This document shows, piece after piece, positions 1-7,429 of a stretch of 16,451 nt of DNA (its first letter is position 1; the number at the start of each line of letters is the position of its first letter). This DNA is from an uncultured beta proteobacterium (GTDB taxonomy: Bacteria; Pseudomonadota; Gammaproteobacteria; Burkholderiales; Burkholderiaceae_C). The notes under the pieces were generated by a model, which was not told where the DNA came from, ran no database searches, and saw only the letters and a list, made by a program, of their open reading frames with translations. The translations under genes and the position numbers were made by a program. The stretch is taken from assembly GCA_903834645.1 (NCBI GenBank), contig CAILKA010000216.1, forward strand, positions 1 to 16,451, read 5' to 3'.

Positions 1-235
1 CGACCCGGTCCACCGCCGGGCGATCCATGCGGTCGAGGAACTGGCGCGCGTAGGCGCTGAAGGTCTCGACGTAGCGGCGCTGGCCCTCGGCGTAGAGGGT
101 GTCGAAGACCAGGCTCGACTTGCCCGACCCGCTCGGCCCGGTGACGACCGTGAGCTCGCCCGTGCGGATGTCGAGGTCGAGGTTCTTGAGGTTGTGCTGG
201 CGCGCGCCGCGGATGCGGATCAGCCCGGTGGACAT
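1..235 (-). CDS. uvrA: UvrA-family excinuclease ATPase, N-terminal fragment (3' part off window)
   Basis: Only the first 78 codons are present; the gene continues past base 1. UvrA is the damage-recognition ATPase of nucleotide excision repair, acting as a dimer with UvrB in the cytoplasm. The fragment opens with the family block RGARQHNLKNLDLDI (residues 9-23), a Walker A loop GPSGSGKS (33-40), then DTLYAEGQRRYVE and SAYARQFLDRM (about 45-70), all typical of the UvrA N-terminus. The ATG at 235 is preceded by a GGGAG element four bases upstream, a rather close Shine-Dalgarno. The Walker A loop reads GPSGSGKSSLVFDT where classical UvrA reads G-L-S-GSGKSSLAFDT, and ETFSAYARQF replaces ESLSAYARQF. 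From memory these variants fit the second, longer UvrA paralogue of some betaproteobacteria rather than housekeeping UvrA, but the fragment cannot settle this. It lies downstream of the Bug receptor genes on the same strand and probably has its own promoter. Confidence 0.88.
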   Translation of the reverse strand, partial: MSTGLIRIRGARQHNLKNLDLDIRTGELTVVTGPSGSGKSSLVFDTLYAEGQRRYVETFSAYARQFLDRMDRPAVDRV

Positions 236-274
236 GGATCTCCCAGTGGCCCTGCGAGAGGGGCCGAACCGGGC

Positions 275-304
275 ATTCTAGGCACGCCGGGAAAGGGTTG
301 TCTC
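275..304 (-). promoter_or_regulatory. Possible sigma-70-type promoter for the uvrA-like gene
   Basis: Reading the minus strand, GAGACA (304 to 299, 4 of 6 matches to TTGACA) is followed after 18 bases by TAGAAT (280 to 275, 5 of 6 matches to TATAAT). It starts at the stop codon of the preceding Bug receptor and would give a leader of about 30 bases before the uvrA start at 235. Position and spacing are sensible, but only the -10 element is good, so this is a weak-to-moderate prediction. No obvious SOS (LexA) box was seen in the gap. Confidence 0.35.
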
Positions 305-1274
305 AGTCCAGCCCAAGCTTGATGCGCCGCGCCACCTCGCCCCACTTGCGGTTGTCGGCAGCCAGCTGCGCCGCCGCCTCCGCCGGGGTGTTGCCCACGA
401 GCGTCTGGTCACTTGCCTTGAGCCTCTCGGCCGCCTCGGGGTTGCGCAGGGCGTCGACGAAGGCCTGGCGCATCCTGGCCACGATGGGATCGGGCACGCC
501 GCGCGGCGCCCACATGGCGAGCGTGAAGTCGGCCACGTAGCCGGCCACGCCAGCCTCGGCCACGGTGGGAACCTCCGGCAGCGTGGGCGAACGCCGGCTG
601 CCCGACACCGCCAGCGCCACGAGCTTGCCCGCGCGCACCTGCGGCAGGACCGTCGGGCCGGCAAGCAGCCCGCATGGCACCTGGCCGCCCATCACGTCCT
701 GCATCGCCAGCGCCGGGCCCTTGTAGGGCACGTGCGTCATGTCGAAGCTGGCCATCGACTGCAGCAGCTCCATCGACAGGTGTCCGGGCACGCCCGCACC
801 CCCCGAGGCGTAGCTCATCTTCGTCGCGCGGGCCTTGGCGACCAGTTCGGCCAGCGTCTTCACGCCCACCGACGGGTGGCACACCAGGGTCTGGCTGAAG
901 GCCGTCCCGATGGTCACCGGCACGAGCGCCTCGGGCGCGAAGCCCAGGCTCTTGTAGACGTGCGGGTTGACGGTGACGAGGGTGTCGGTGGCCCACAGCC
1001 ACGTGTAGCCGTCCGGCGCCGCGCGCGCGACCTCGGCCGCACCCAGGTTGCCCCCGGCGCCGGGCTTGTTGTCGATCACGATCGGCTGGCGCAGCGCGGC
1101 TTGCATCCGCTCGGCCGCCAGCCGGATGACCATGTCGCTCGGCCCGCCGGGCGGAAAGGGCAGCACGATGCGCACCGGCCGCTCGGGCCAGGCGGCCTGG
1201 GCCCAGACCGGTGCGGTCAGGCCACCGGCCAGGCCGGCCAGCTGGAGGGGAAACAGCCTTCGGGTGATGCGCAT
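303..1274 (-). CDS. Bug-family tripartite tricarboxylate transporter periplasmic receptor (first of three)
   Basis: This 323-residue protein belongs to the Bug/TctC family of periplasmic solute receptors, which bind carboxylates or other small molecules. The start at 1274 was chosen because it puts a signal peptide at the N-terminus: RR at 5-6, a hydrophobic core, then cleavage near VWAQA-AWPERP (about residue 27). The open frame runs further upstream but only through the neighbouring gene. Family marks are RIVLPFPPGGPSD (about 35-47), the IDNKPGAGGNLGA block (67-79), a MTHVPYKGP segment, and SRRSPTLPEVPTVAEAG in the second domain. Length is normal for the family. Only a weak ribosome-binding site (GAGACCC) is visible. 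It lies 32 bases after the second Bug gene, so the two are probably co-transcribed. No TctA or TctB membrane subunit is nearby, so it is an orphan receptor and its ligand cannot be told from sequence. Confidence 0.93.
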   Translation of the reverse strand: MRITRRLFPLQLAGLAGGLTAPVWAQAAWPERPVRIVLPFPPGGPSDMVIRLAAERMQAALRQPIVIDNKPGAGGNLGAAEVARAAPDGYTWLWATDTLVTVNPHVYKSLGFAPEALVPVTIGTAFSQTLVCHPSVGVKTLAELVAKARATKMSYASGGAGVPGHLSMELLQSMASFDMTHVPYKGPALAMQDVMGGQVPCGLLAGPTVLPQVRAGKLVALAVSGSRRSPTLPEVPTVAEAGVAGYVADFTLAMWAPRGVPDPIVARMRQAFVDALRNPEAAERLKASDQTLVGNTPAEAAAQLAADNRKWGEVARRIKLGLD

Positions 1275-1306
1275 GGAGGGTCTCGGTGCGGCAAAAAGGG
1301 GAGCGG

Positions 1307-2278
1307 TCAGTCGGCCCGGAAGCCCGTGGCCTTGACCACAGGGGCCCAGCGCGCCGTGGAGGCCTGCTCGATGCGGCTCAGGTCGGCCGGGGTGCCGCCG
1401 CCGGGCTCGAGCGCGAGCCGGCCGAATCGCTCGACCACGTCGGGCTGGGCCAGTGCGCGGTTCAGCGCCCGGTTGAAGGCGGTGATGGCGGGCTCGGGCG
1501 TGCGGGCAGGCGCGTAGGCCGCGAACCAGCCCGAGGCGACGATGTTGGGGAAGCCCGACTCGCGGAAGGTGGGTACATCGGGCAGCACGGGGCTGCGCCG
1601 ATCGCCGGAGACGGCGAGGATGCGCACCTTGCCGCCCCGGTGAGCCTCCAGAGCTTCGAGCACGACGTCGATGCCGGCGGAGATCTGGCCGCCGATGAGG
1701 GCGGTCATCAGGGGCGCGCCGCCTGCGAAGGGCACGTGCACCATGCCGGCATCGGCCTCGCGCGAGAGCATCTCGCCGAAGAAGTGGGGCAGGCTGCCGG
1801 CTGCGGGCGAGCCGAAATTCGCGCGCTGCGGATTGGCCTTCACCCAGGCCAGGAACTCCTGCACCGTCTTCACCGGCAGCGCGGCGGGCACCGACAGCGC
1901 GAAGCTGAAGTTGCACACGTGCCCCACCGGGGCGAAGTCGGTGGCGGGGTTGTAGTTGAGCTTGGAGAACACGAGCGGCGCGAGCACCGGCACCACCACC
2001 GGCGCCAGCATGAAGGTGCTGCCGTCGGCCGGCGCGGCCTTGAGCAGGTCGGCTGCCACGCGCCCGCCGGCGCCGGGCTTGTTGTCGACGACGATGTTGG
2101 CCTTGAGCTCGTCCTTCATCTTGTCGGCCAGCAGACGCGCCACCGTGTCGATCGACCCGCCGGGCGGGAAGCCCACCAGGATGCGCAGCGTGCGGTCAGC
2201 CTGGGCCAGGGAAGCGATCGGCGTCAGGCCGGCGAGCAGGCCGCAGGCTGGAAGGGCCAGCAGATGGCGACGAAGCAT
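1307..2278 (-). CDS. Bug-family tripartite tricarboxylate transporter periplasmic receptor (second of three)
   Basis: A second Bug/TctC-type periplasmic receptor of 323 residues. The ATG at 2278 follows a good Shine-Dalgarno (AGAGGA, about nine bases upstream) and begins a Sec signal peptide with RR at 3-4 and probable cleavage near SLAQA-DRT (about residue 27). Family marks are RILVGFPPGGSIDTVARLLA (32-51), VVDNKPGAGGRVAADLL (63-79), VHVPFAGGAPLMTALIGGQI and SGDRRSPVLPDVPTFRESGFP. It has the same length as the following receptor gene, but the proteins differ at most positions outside the family motifs. They are therefore old paralogues and not a recent tandem duplication. The gene lies 88 bases after livM on the same strand, so it may be read through from the ABC transporter operon, although the gap leaves room for separate control. 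The ligand is unknown. Confidence 0.94.
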   Translation of the reverse strand: MLRRHLLALPACGLLAGLTPIASLAQADRTLRILVGFPPGGSIDTVARLLADKMKDELKANIVVDNKPGAGGRVAADLLKAAPADGSTFMLAPVVVPVLAPLVFSKLNYNPATDFAPVGHVCNFSFALSVPAALPVKTVQEFLAWVKANPQRANFGSPAAGSLPHFFGEMLSREADAGMVHVPFAGGAPLMTALIGGQISAGIDVVLEALEAHRGGKVRILAVSGDRRSPVLPDVPTFRESGFPNIVASGWFAAYAPARTPEPAITAFNRALNRALAQPDVVERFGRLALEPGGGTPADLSRIEQASTARWAPVVKATGFRAD

Positions 2279-2366
2279 GGGCAGGATTCCTCTGAGGGGA
2301 TGGGTCGGTGGAGCCAGGGCCCGCGCGGAGCGGGTGGGCACAGTGTGCGCACGCGGCGCGACCGGA

Positions 2367-3473
2367 TCAAGACCCGTGCGGGTTTGTGCGAGGCCGCCCC
2401 GGGTTCATCGCGCGCGCCCGCAGCCGCCCGACGATGCCGGTGGGGAAGTGGTAGACCGACAGCACGAAGAGCACCCCCAGCCACAGCAGCCAGCGGTCCG
2501 GCGTGAGCAGCGCCTCGAGCACCGGCACGCCCTGCACGGCCGGGCCGGCGAGCTTGAGCAGATCCTGCAGGTAGGCCTGCGCCAGCACGAAGAGCACGCT
2601 GCCCACCACCGCCCCGTAGAGCGTGCCCATGCCGCCGATGACGACGATGAGCAGCACGTCCAGCATGATCTCGAAGCTCAGCGTGGTGTCGGGCCCCGTG
2701 TAGCGCAGCCACAGTGCCAGCAGCGCGCCAGCGACGGTGGCGAAGAGGGCTGACAGCACGTTGGAGGCCGTGCGGTAGGCCACGGTGCGAAAGCCGATCG
2801 CCTCGGCCCGGAAGTCGTTTTCGCGGATGGCCTGCAGCACGCGGCCGAAGGGCGAGTTGACGATGCGCAGCAACACGAGGAAGAGCACGGTCACGGTGGC
2901 AAACAGCAGCCAGTAGGTGAGCGTGCGCCCGTCGATCATGAGCCCGAGCACCTCGGTCTCGAAGGGCTCGAAGGAGGGGCTGAGCCACGGCGGGGGCTTG
3001 AAGGTCATGCCGTCCTCGCCGCCCGTGAGGTCGCTGAACTGAGAGGCCAGGGTCTGGAAGGCCGAGGCCACGGCCAGCGTGACCATGGCAAAGAAGATCG
3101 CCTTCACGCGCAGGCTGAAGAGCCCCACGAGCAGCGACAGCAGCGTGGACAGCGCCAGCGCCGCGGCCAGCCCGATGCCCACCGCGGTGAAGCCCGGGCC
3201 GAGCCCGGAGCTCGCAATGGCCACACCGTAGGCGCCGATGCCGAAGAACATCGTGTGCGCGAAACTGACGATGCCGGTGTAGCCCAGCAGCAGGTCGTAG
3301 CTGGCCACGAGCAGCACGAAAACGAGGATCTTGGCCACCACCGACATCGACTTCGCACCCGGAAAGAGGAACGGCGCGAACGCGAGCACGACGAAGATCG
3401 TCACGAGCGCAAGTGCCAGCCAGGGGCTGCGCGGGCGGTCGTGAGACAGGAGCCGGTCCAGGAGCTTCAGCAT
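2367..3473 (-). CDS. livM: Branched-chain amino acid-type (HAAT) ABC transporter permease LivM
   Basis: This 368-residue inner-membrane permease is one of the two channel subunits of a HAAT-family importer. It begins with a hydrophobic segment (about 18-40) and shows many membrane spans. The family stretch SYDLLLGYTGIVSFAHTMFFGIGAYG lies at about 58-83, the periplasmic LTGGEDGMT motif at about 149-157, and the cytoplasmic coupling loop IRENDFRAEAIGF at about 216-228, followed by further spans and a VVIGGMGTLYGAVVG motif. The ATG at 3473 comes four bases after the livH stop, so translation is probably coupled; its own ribosome-binding site is weak. The basic tail after the last helix is short. 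Substrates in this family include branched-chain amino acids, urea, short amides and aromatic acids, so the livM name describes family, not a proven substrate. Confidence 0.95.
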   Translation of the reverse strand: MLKLLDRLLSHDRPRSPWLALALVTIFVVLAFAPFLFPGAKSMSVVAKILVFVLLVASYDLLLGYTGIVSFAHTMFFGIGAYGVAIASSGLGPGFTAVGIGLAAALALSTLLSLLVGLFSLRVKAIFFAMVTLAVASAFQTLASQFSDLTGGEDGMTFKPPPWLSPSFEPFETEVLGLMIDGRTLTYWLLFATVTVLFLVLLRIVNSPFGRVLQAIRENDFRAEAIGFRTVAYRTASNVLSALFATVAGALLALWLRYTGPDTTLSFEIMLDVLLIVVIGGMGTLYGAVVGSVLFVLAQAYLQDLLKLAGPAVQGVPVLEALLTPDRWLLWLGVLFVLSVYHFPTGIVGRLRARAMNPGRPRTNPHGS

Positions 3474-3477
3474 GCGC

Positions 3478-4497
3478 TCACACCGTCTTGACCGGATAGA
3501 GGCCCTGCGGGCGCCACAGCAGCACGGCCACCATCAGCGCGATGTTGGACACGAGCGCCACCTTCGGGGCAAGAAAGCCCACGTAGTTGGCCACGAGCCC
3601 CACGAGCAGCGCGCCCACGAAGCAGCCGAAGGTGGAGCCCAGCCCACCGATGATGATGACGATGAAGATCAGCACGTTGACCTGCGCGCCGATCTGCGGC
3701 GTCACGTTCTGCTGGTACAGGCCCCACAGCACGCCGCCGAGCCCCGCCAGCGCCGAGCCGGCGACGAAGACGCCCACGAAGAGCTCGCGCACGCGGTAGC
3801 CCAGGGCCTCCACCATCGAGCGGTCCTGCACGCCGGCCCGGATCAGCAGGCCCACCTTCGTGCGCGCCAGCGTGAAGGCGAGCACCGCGAAGACGGCCAG
3901 CCCGATGGCCGCGGCCAGCACGCGGTACTTCTCGATGGCCGCATCGCCCAGCAGCCAGGCCCCGCGCAGCACCTCGGGCAGGGGCAGCGCGAGCTGCAGC
4001 GGGCCCCAGATCACCTTGATGATCTCCTCGCCCACGATCATCCCGCCCATCGTGATCAGGATCTGCTTGAGGTGCAGCCCATAGACGGGGCGCACCACCA
4101 CGCGCTCGAAGGCCCAGCCCACTGCCGCGGCCGCGGCCATCGCGACCACCATCGCCGCGAACACCGACACGAGCCCGGGCCAGCCGGCCGCAGTCGACCA
4201 TCCCATCACGCTCGTGGCCACGAAGGCGCCCAGCGCGATGAAGACCCCGTGGCCGAAGTTGAGCACGTCCATCAGGCCGAAGACGAGCGTGAGGCCCGAA
4301 GCGATGACGAAGATGATGAGGCCCATCGCGACGCCGGCCACCGTGAGCGTGAGCCAGGTGCTCGGGCTGCCCATCGCGGGCAACGCCAGCAAGGCGAGCG
4401 CGGCCAGTAGCGCCACGGGTTTCCAGTCGAAGCTCGCCTGGGGGATCGCAGCGGCAGAGTCGTCTTCGCCTGCGGCAGCATCCGTGCGGCGGGTCAT
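3478..4497 (-). CDS. livH: Branched-chain amino acid-type (HAAT) ABC transporter permease LivH
   Basis: The second permease, 339 residues. The ATG at 4497 overlaps the livF stop as ATGA and is preceded by TTGGAG about seven bases upstream inside livF, which supports this start over one further upstream in the same open frame. The core contains ASGLTLVFGLMDVLNFGHG, the usual LivH motif, then VVVRPVYGLHLKQILITMGG, the GVQDRSMVEALGYRV coupling loop, and a C-terminal LLWRPQGLYPVKTV. Compared with the typical protein, which starts close to its first core helix, it has roughly 45 extra N-terminal residues: an acidic, alanine-rich stretch and then an additional hydrophobic segment VALLAALALLALP (about 28-40). 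That points to an extra membrane helix or a cleaved leader. It works with LivM in the inner membrane. Confidence 0.94.
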   Translation of the reverse strand: MTRRTDAAAGEDDSAAAIPQASFDWKPVALLAALALLALPAMGSPSTWLTLTVAGVAMGLIIFVIASGLTLVFGLMDVLNFGHGVFIALGAFVATSVMGWSTAAGWPGLVSVFAAMVVAMAAAAAVGWAFERVVVRPVYGLHLKQILITMGGMIVGEEIIKVIWGPLQLALPLPEVLRGAWLLGDAAIEKYRVLAAAIGLAVFAVLAFTLARTKVGLLIRAGVQDRSMVEALGYRVRELFVGVFVAGSALAGLGGVLWGLYQQNVTPQIGAQVNVLIFIVIIIGGLGSTFGCFVGALLVGLVANYVGFLAPKVALVSNIALMVAVLLWRPQGLYPVKTV

Positions 4498-5240
4498 GCG
4501 TGGGCTCCAAGCGACAGGCCGAGCAGGCGCTGCTGCAAGGCTTCGTCGGCGGCCAGGTCGGCCATCGACCCGCTGTGCACGATGCGGCCGTCGTCCATCA
4601 CCGCCACCGTGTCGCCAATCGAGCGTGCCATCTGGAAGTTCTGCTCCACGAGCAGGATCGTGGTGCGCTGGGCCCGCAGCTCGCGCAGCGCCACCACCAG
4701 GTTCGCGACGATGGCCGGGGCCAGCCCCTTGCTCGGCTCGTCGATGAGGATCAGCGTGCGCGGCTCGGCGATGGCCCGAGCCACGGCGAGCATCTGCTTT
4801 TGCCCGCCGCTCAACTTGCCCGCCGGGTAGAGCCAGAATTTCCGCAACGCCGGAAAGAGCCCGAAGATCCACTGCAGCCGCGCCGCGTCGAGCTCGCCCG
4901 CATGGCGCGCGGCGCGCGCGGCCAGCACCATGTTTTCCTGCACCGTGAGATCGCTGAAGATGCCCATGCTCTCGGGCACGTAGGCGATGCCGGCACGCGC
5001 GATCTCGGGCGTGGGGAGCGCCTGAAGCGGTTGCCCTCGCAGCCGCACCTCGCCGCGGCTGGCACGCAGCAGGCCCATCACGGTGCGCAGCGTGGTCGTC
5101 TTGCCCGCGCCGTTGCGGCCCAGGAGCACCGTGACCTCGCCCTCGGGCACGGCGAGGTCCACCCCGTGCAGGATGTGGTACGCCCCGATGTGGGTGTGCA
5201 CGCCCTGCAGTTCCAGCAGCGGTTCCCGGGCCTGCGTCAC
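4494..5240 (-). CDS. livF: Branched-chain amino acid-type ABC transporter ATPase LivF
   Basis: A 248-residue cytoplasmic ATPase that pairs with LivG to power the importer. It has Walker A GRNGAGKT (41-48), the LivF-typical GIAYVPESMGIFSDLTVQEN (84-103), the ABC signature LSGGQ (143-147), Walker B LILIDE (163-168) followed by PSKGLAP, and the switch histidine position taken by Gln in LLVEQNFQMA, as is normal for LivF. The start is GTG at 5240 and overlaps the livG stop as GTGA, so translation is probably coupled; a G-rich stretch (GGGGGTGG) upstream is the only ribosome-binding candidate. Its own stop overlaps the livH start as ATGA. Length is normal and all ATPase motifs are intact. Confidence 0.95.
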   Translation of the reverse strand: MTQAREPLLELQGVHTHIGAYHILHGVDLAVPEGEVTVLLGRNGAGKTTTLRTVMGLLRASRGEVRLRGQPLQALPTPEIARAGIAYVPESMGIFSDLTVQENMVLAARAARHAGELDAARLQWIFGLFPALRKFWLYPAGKLSGGQKQMLAVARAIAEPRTLILIDEPSKGLAPAIVANLVVALRELRAQRTTILLVEQNFQMARSIGDTVAVMDDGRIVHSGSMADLAADEALQQRLLGLSLGAHA

Positions 5241-6007
5241 GGTGCCACCCCCAGGTAGGCCTGCTGCACGATGGGCGAGGCCATCACGGCCGCGGGCTCG
5301 CCGTCGGCCACGAGCCGGCCGTTGTGCAGCACGACGATGCGGTCGGCCAGCTCGCGCACCACGTCCATCTTGTGCTCCACGAGCAGGATCGTGCGGTCGC
5401 GCCGCGCCTTCAGCATCCGGATGAGGTCGAGCACCACCGGCACATCGTCCACGCTCATGCCGGCCGTGGGCTCGTCGAACATGTAGACGAGCGGGTCCAG
5501 CGCCATCAGGATCGCCACTTCGAGCTTGCGCTGGTCGCCATGCGGCAAGGCGGCCGCGGGCAGCTCGAGCTTGTCGCCCAGCTGCACCTGCACGAGCAGA
5601 GCCCGGGCCTCTTCGATCCAGTCCTGGCGGTCAAGCCACACGGCCAGGGCGTCGCGCCAGGCGGCCAGCCAGCCGCGACCGGAGCGCCCCTGCTCGCGCG
5701 CCTGCACGGCCAGCCGCACGTTCTCGAGCACGCTCAGGTTCGGGAAGAGCTGCGTGAGCTGGAAGGCGCGGCCGAGGCCGCGGTGGGTGCGCCGCGCCGC
5801 AGGCAGCCCGGAGAGGTCTGCGCCCTGCAGCAGCACCCGGCCTTCACTGGCGGGCAGCTGCCCGCTCACCAGGTTGAAGTAGGTGGTCTTGCCCGCCCCG
5901 TTGGGGCCGACGATGGCCGTCAGCGTGCCCGGCTCGAAGCGGCACGACACCCGGTCGACGGCCACGTGGCCACCGAACCGGATCGTCAGGTCCTGCGTCT
6001 CGAGCAC
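5237..6007 (-). CDS. livG: Branched-chain amino acid-type ABC transporter ATPase LivG
   Basis: A 256-residue ATPase, partner of LivF. Motifs are Walker A GPNGAGKT (34-41), RAFQLTQLFPNLSVLENV (80-97, Q-loop region), signature LPHGDQRKLE (154-163), Walker B VYMFDE (174-179) followed by PTAGMS, and the switch histidine in LLVEHKMDVV. The signature LPHGD departs from LSGGQ, but close variants (LSHGD, LSYGQ) are common in LivG/UrtD-type subunits, so it is not a defect. Translation starts at GTG 6007; no strong Shine-Dalgarno is visible. It begins 28 bases after the stop of the substrate-binding protein gene and overlaps livF by four bases. The ATPase is expected on the cytoplasmic face of the permeases. 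Confidence 0.95.
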   Translation of the reverse strand: MLETQDLTIRFGGHVAVDRVSCRFEPGTLTAIVGPNGAGKTTYFNLVSGQLPASEGRVLLQGADLSGLPAARRTHRGLGRAFQLTQLFPNLSVLENVRLAVQAREQGRSGRGWLAAWRDALAVWLDRQDWIEEARALLVQVQLGDKLELPAAALPHGDQRKLEVAILMALDPLVYMFDEPTAGMSVDDVPVVLDLIRMLKARRDRTILLVEHKMDVVRELADRIVVLHNGRLVADGEPAAVMASPIVQQAYLGVAP

Positions 6008-6035
6008 GCCCAGTGCGCGGGTGTCGGCTGCAGCT

Positions 6036-7268
6036 TCAGCGCTTGTTCTGGATCGGCACGTCCATCTCGCTGGCCTTGATCTCGCGCACGAGCTCGGGCA
6101 CGCCCCAGGCGAAGGCCGGGTCGACCTTGATGCGGAAGTGGTACATGTCCTGCATGGCCTGGTGGTCCTCCTTGCGGAAGGTCATCCTGCCCTTGGGGGT
6201 CTCGAAGCTCATGCCGGCCATCGTCGAGATCAGGCGGTTCGTGTTCGTGTCACCGCCCGTCTTCTTCAGGGCCTCCACGATGGCGATCGCCGCACTCATG
6301 CCGCCGGCGGTGAAGAAGTCGGGCGGGCTCTTGAACTTCGTGTAATGGTTGGCCACGAGCCACTCGTTGACCGGGTTCTTCGGGATGCCGAAGTAGTAAT
6401 ACAGCGCCCCTTCCATGCCCGGGTACTTCTTGTACGAGACCATGGCCGGCAGGATGTTGCCGCCGGTGGCCATCTCGATGCCGTAGCGCCTTTGCAGCTC
6501 GAGCTCGGCGAACTTGTCGAAGGGCGAGTTGCCGCCGGCCCAGATCACCCACACGAACTTGCGCCCGGGCTGGTCCTTCATCTTGTCGATCAGGCGCTGG
6601 AAGGCGGCCGTGAAGTCGGTGGTGGCAGGGGAGACGAACTCCTCATGCACGAACTTGCCCTTCTTCACCGCGGCCTTGAAGGCCTTCACGCCGTCTCGGC
6701 CGAAGGCGTTGTCCTGCGCGAGCGTGGCAAGCACGTGGCCAGGCTTGTCCAGGGCCACCGCGTTGGAGATCGCATCCTGGCTGGAGTTGCGGCCGGTGCG
6801 GAAGATGTACCGATTCCACTTGTCGCCCGTGATCGAGTCGGCCACGGCCGGCTCCACGAGCAGGATCTTCTTGTACTCCTCGGCCACGGGCAGCATCGCC
6901 AGCGCCACCGGGCTCGCGGTCGGGCCCACGGCGATGTCGACCTTGTCGTCGGCGTAGGCCGCGGCCAGCTGCGCCTTGCCCACGTCGGGCTTGCCCTGGT
7001 CGTCCTTCTCGATGACCACGAGCCTGCGCCCGGCCACCGCCATCGTGCCGCCGGTGGCGTACTCCAGGCCCATCTGGAAGCCGACGATGGTCTGCTTGGC
7101 GTAGGCCTCCAGAGGCCCGGTCTTGCTCGCGACGATCGCGATCTTCACGTCGGGCTTGCCCTGGGCAAGCGCGGCGGGCGCGCCGATCGCGCAGGCAGCA
7201 GCCAAAGTCAGGGCCGCTGCGCCCAGGTTGACGCGACGCGTCGGGCGCCAAGGTGTCGTCGATACCAT
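6036..7268 (-). CDS. ABC transporter periplasmic substrate-binding protein, Leu/Ile/Val-binding type (Peripla_BP_6)
   Basis: This 410-residue type I periplasmic binding protein heads the livGFHM cluster and should deliver the substrate. The ATG at 7268 has a strong ribosome-binding site (AAAGGAG, about eight bases away). It opens a signal peptide with RR at 11-12 followed by NLG, a long alanine/leucine core and cleavage near AALA-QG (about residue 35); a Tat route is possible but the motif is imperfect. The mature part starts VKIAIVASKTGPLEAYAKQTIVGFQ, the usual first strand and helix of this fold. Later segments include AVGPTASPVALAMLPVAEE, LAQDNAFGRDGVKAFK and FFTAGGMSAAIAIVEALKKTGG. The ligand cannot be assigned: family members bind branched-chain amino acids, amides, urea or aromatic acids. 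The open frame continues upstream but without signal-peptide character. Confidence 0.94.
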   Translation of the reverse strand: MVSTTPWRPTRRVNLGAAALTLAAACAIGAPAALAQGKPDVKIAIVASKTGPLEAYAKQTIVGFQMGLEYATGGTMAVAGRRLVVIEKDDQGKPDVGKAQLAAAYADDKVDIAVGPTASPVALAMLPVAEEYKKILLVEPAVADSITGDKWNRYIFRTGRNSSQDAISNAVALDKPGHVLATLAQDNAFGRDGVKAFKAAVKKGKFVHEEFVSPATTDFTAAFQRLIDKMKDQPGRKFVWVIWAGGNSPFDKFAELELQRRYGIEMATGGNILPAMVSYKKYPGMEGALYYYFGIPKNPVNEWLVANHYTKFKSPPDFFTAGGMSAAIAIVEALKKTGGDTNTNRLISTMAGMSFETPKGRMTFRKEDHQAMQDMYHFRIKVDPAFAWGVPELVREIKASEMDVPIQNKR

Positions 7269-7324
7269 GGAGATTCTCCTTTGCGGGTGGGCAGGGTCGG
7301 CACCGCAGCCTCGGCCAGCCGTGT

Positions 7325-7352
7325 GCGCAGGCGTGAGCGTAACCGCCTGCGC
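7325..7352. promoter_or_regulatory. Perfect 9-bp inverted repeat in divergent promoter region (candidate operator)
   Basis: GCGCAGGCG at 7325-7333 and its exact reverse complement CGCCTGCGC at 7344-7352 are separated by ten bases, giving a centre-to-centre distance of 19 bases, about two helical turns. It lies between the ABC substrate-binding gene (start 7268, leftward) and the third Bug gene (start 7391 or 7430, rightward). A further TGCGCAGG copy lies at 7372-7379. The arrangement suits a dimeric regulator controlling both directions, but no regulator gene is nearby. In GC-rich DNA short dyads arise by chance, so this is an inference. Confidence 0.4.
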
Positions 7353-7429
7353 GCCTTGGGGAACCCCTTGGTGCGCAGGGGGAGGTTCGCATGGCACGAT
7401 TGCGGGTTCTGCTCCAGGAGTCCTGCACC

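Noticed and set aside
1275..1916. Upstream extension of the first Bug receptor frame (to 537 residues)
   Set aside because: The extension runs through the second Bug gene in another frame; the signal peptide at 1274 marks the true start.
303..2278. Recent tandem duplication of the first two Bug genes, suggested by their identical length of 972 bases
   Set aside because: The proteins differ at most positions outside the shared family motifs, so equal length is coincidental.
2320..2334. CCCGC-GCGGA-GCGGG hairpin between livM and the second Bug gene
   Set aside because: Only a 5-bp stem with no T-run; such stems are frequent by chance at this base composition, so I do not call it a terminator.
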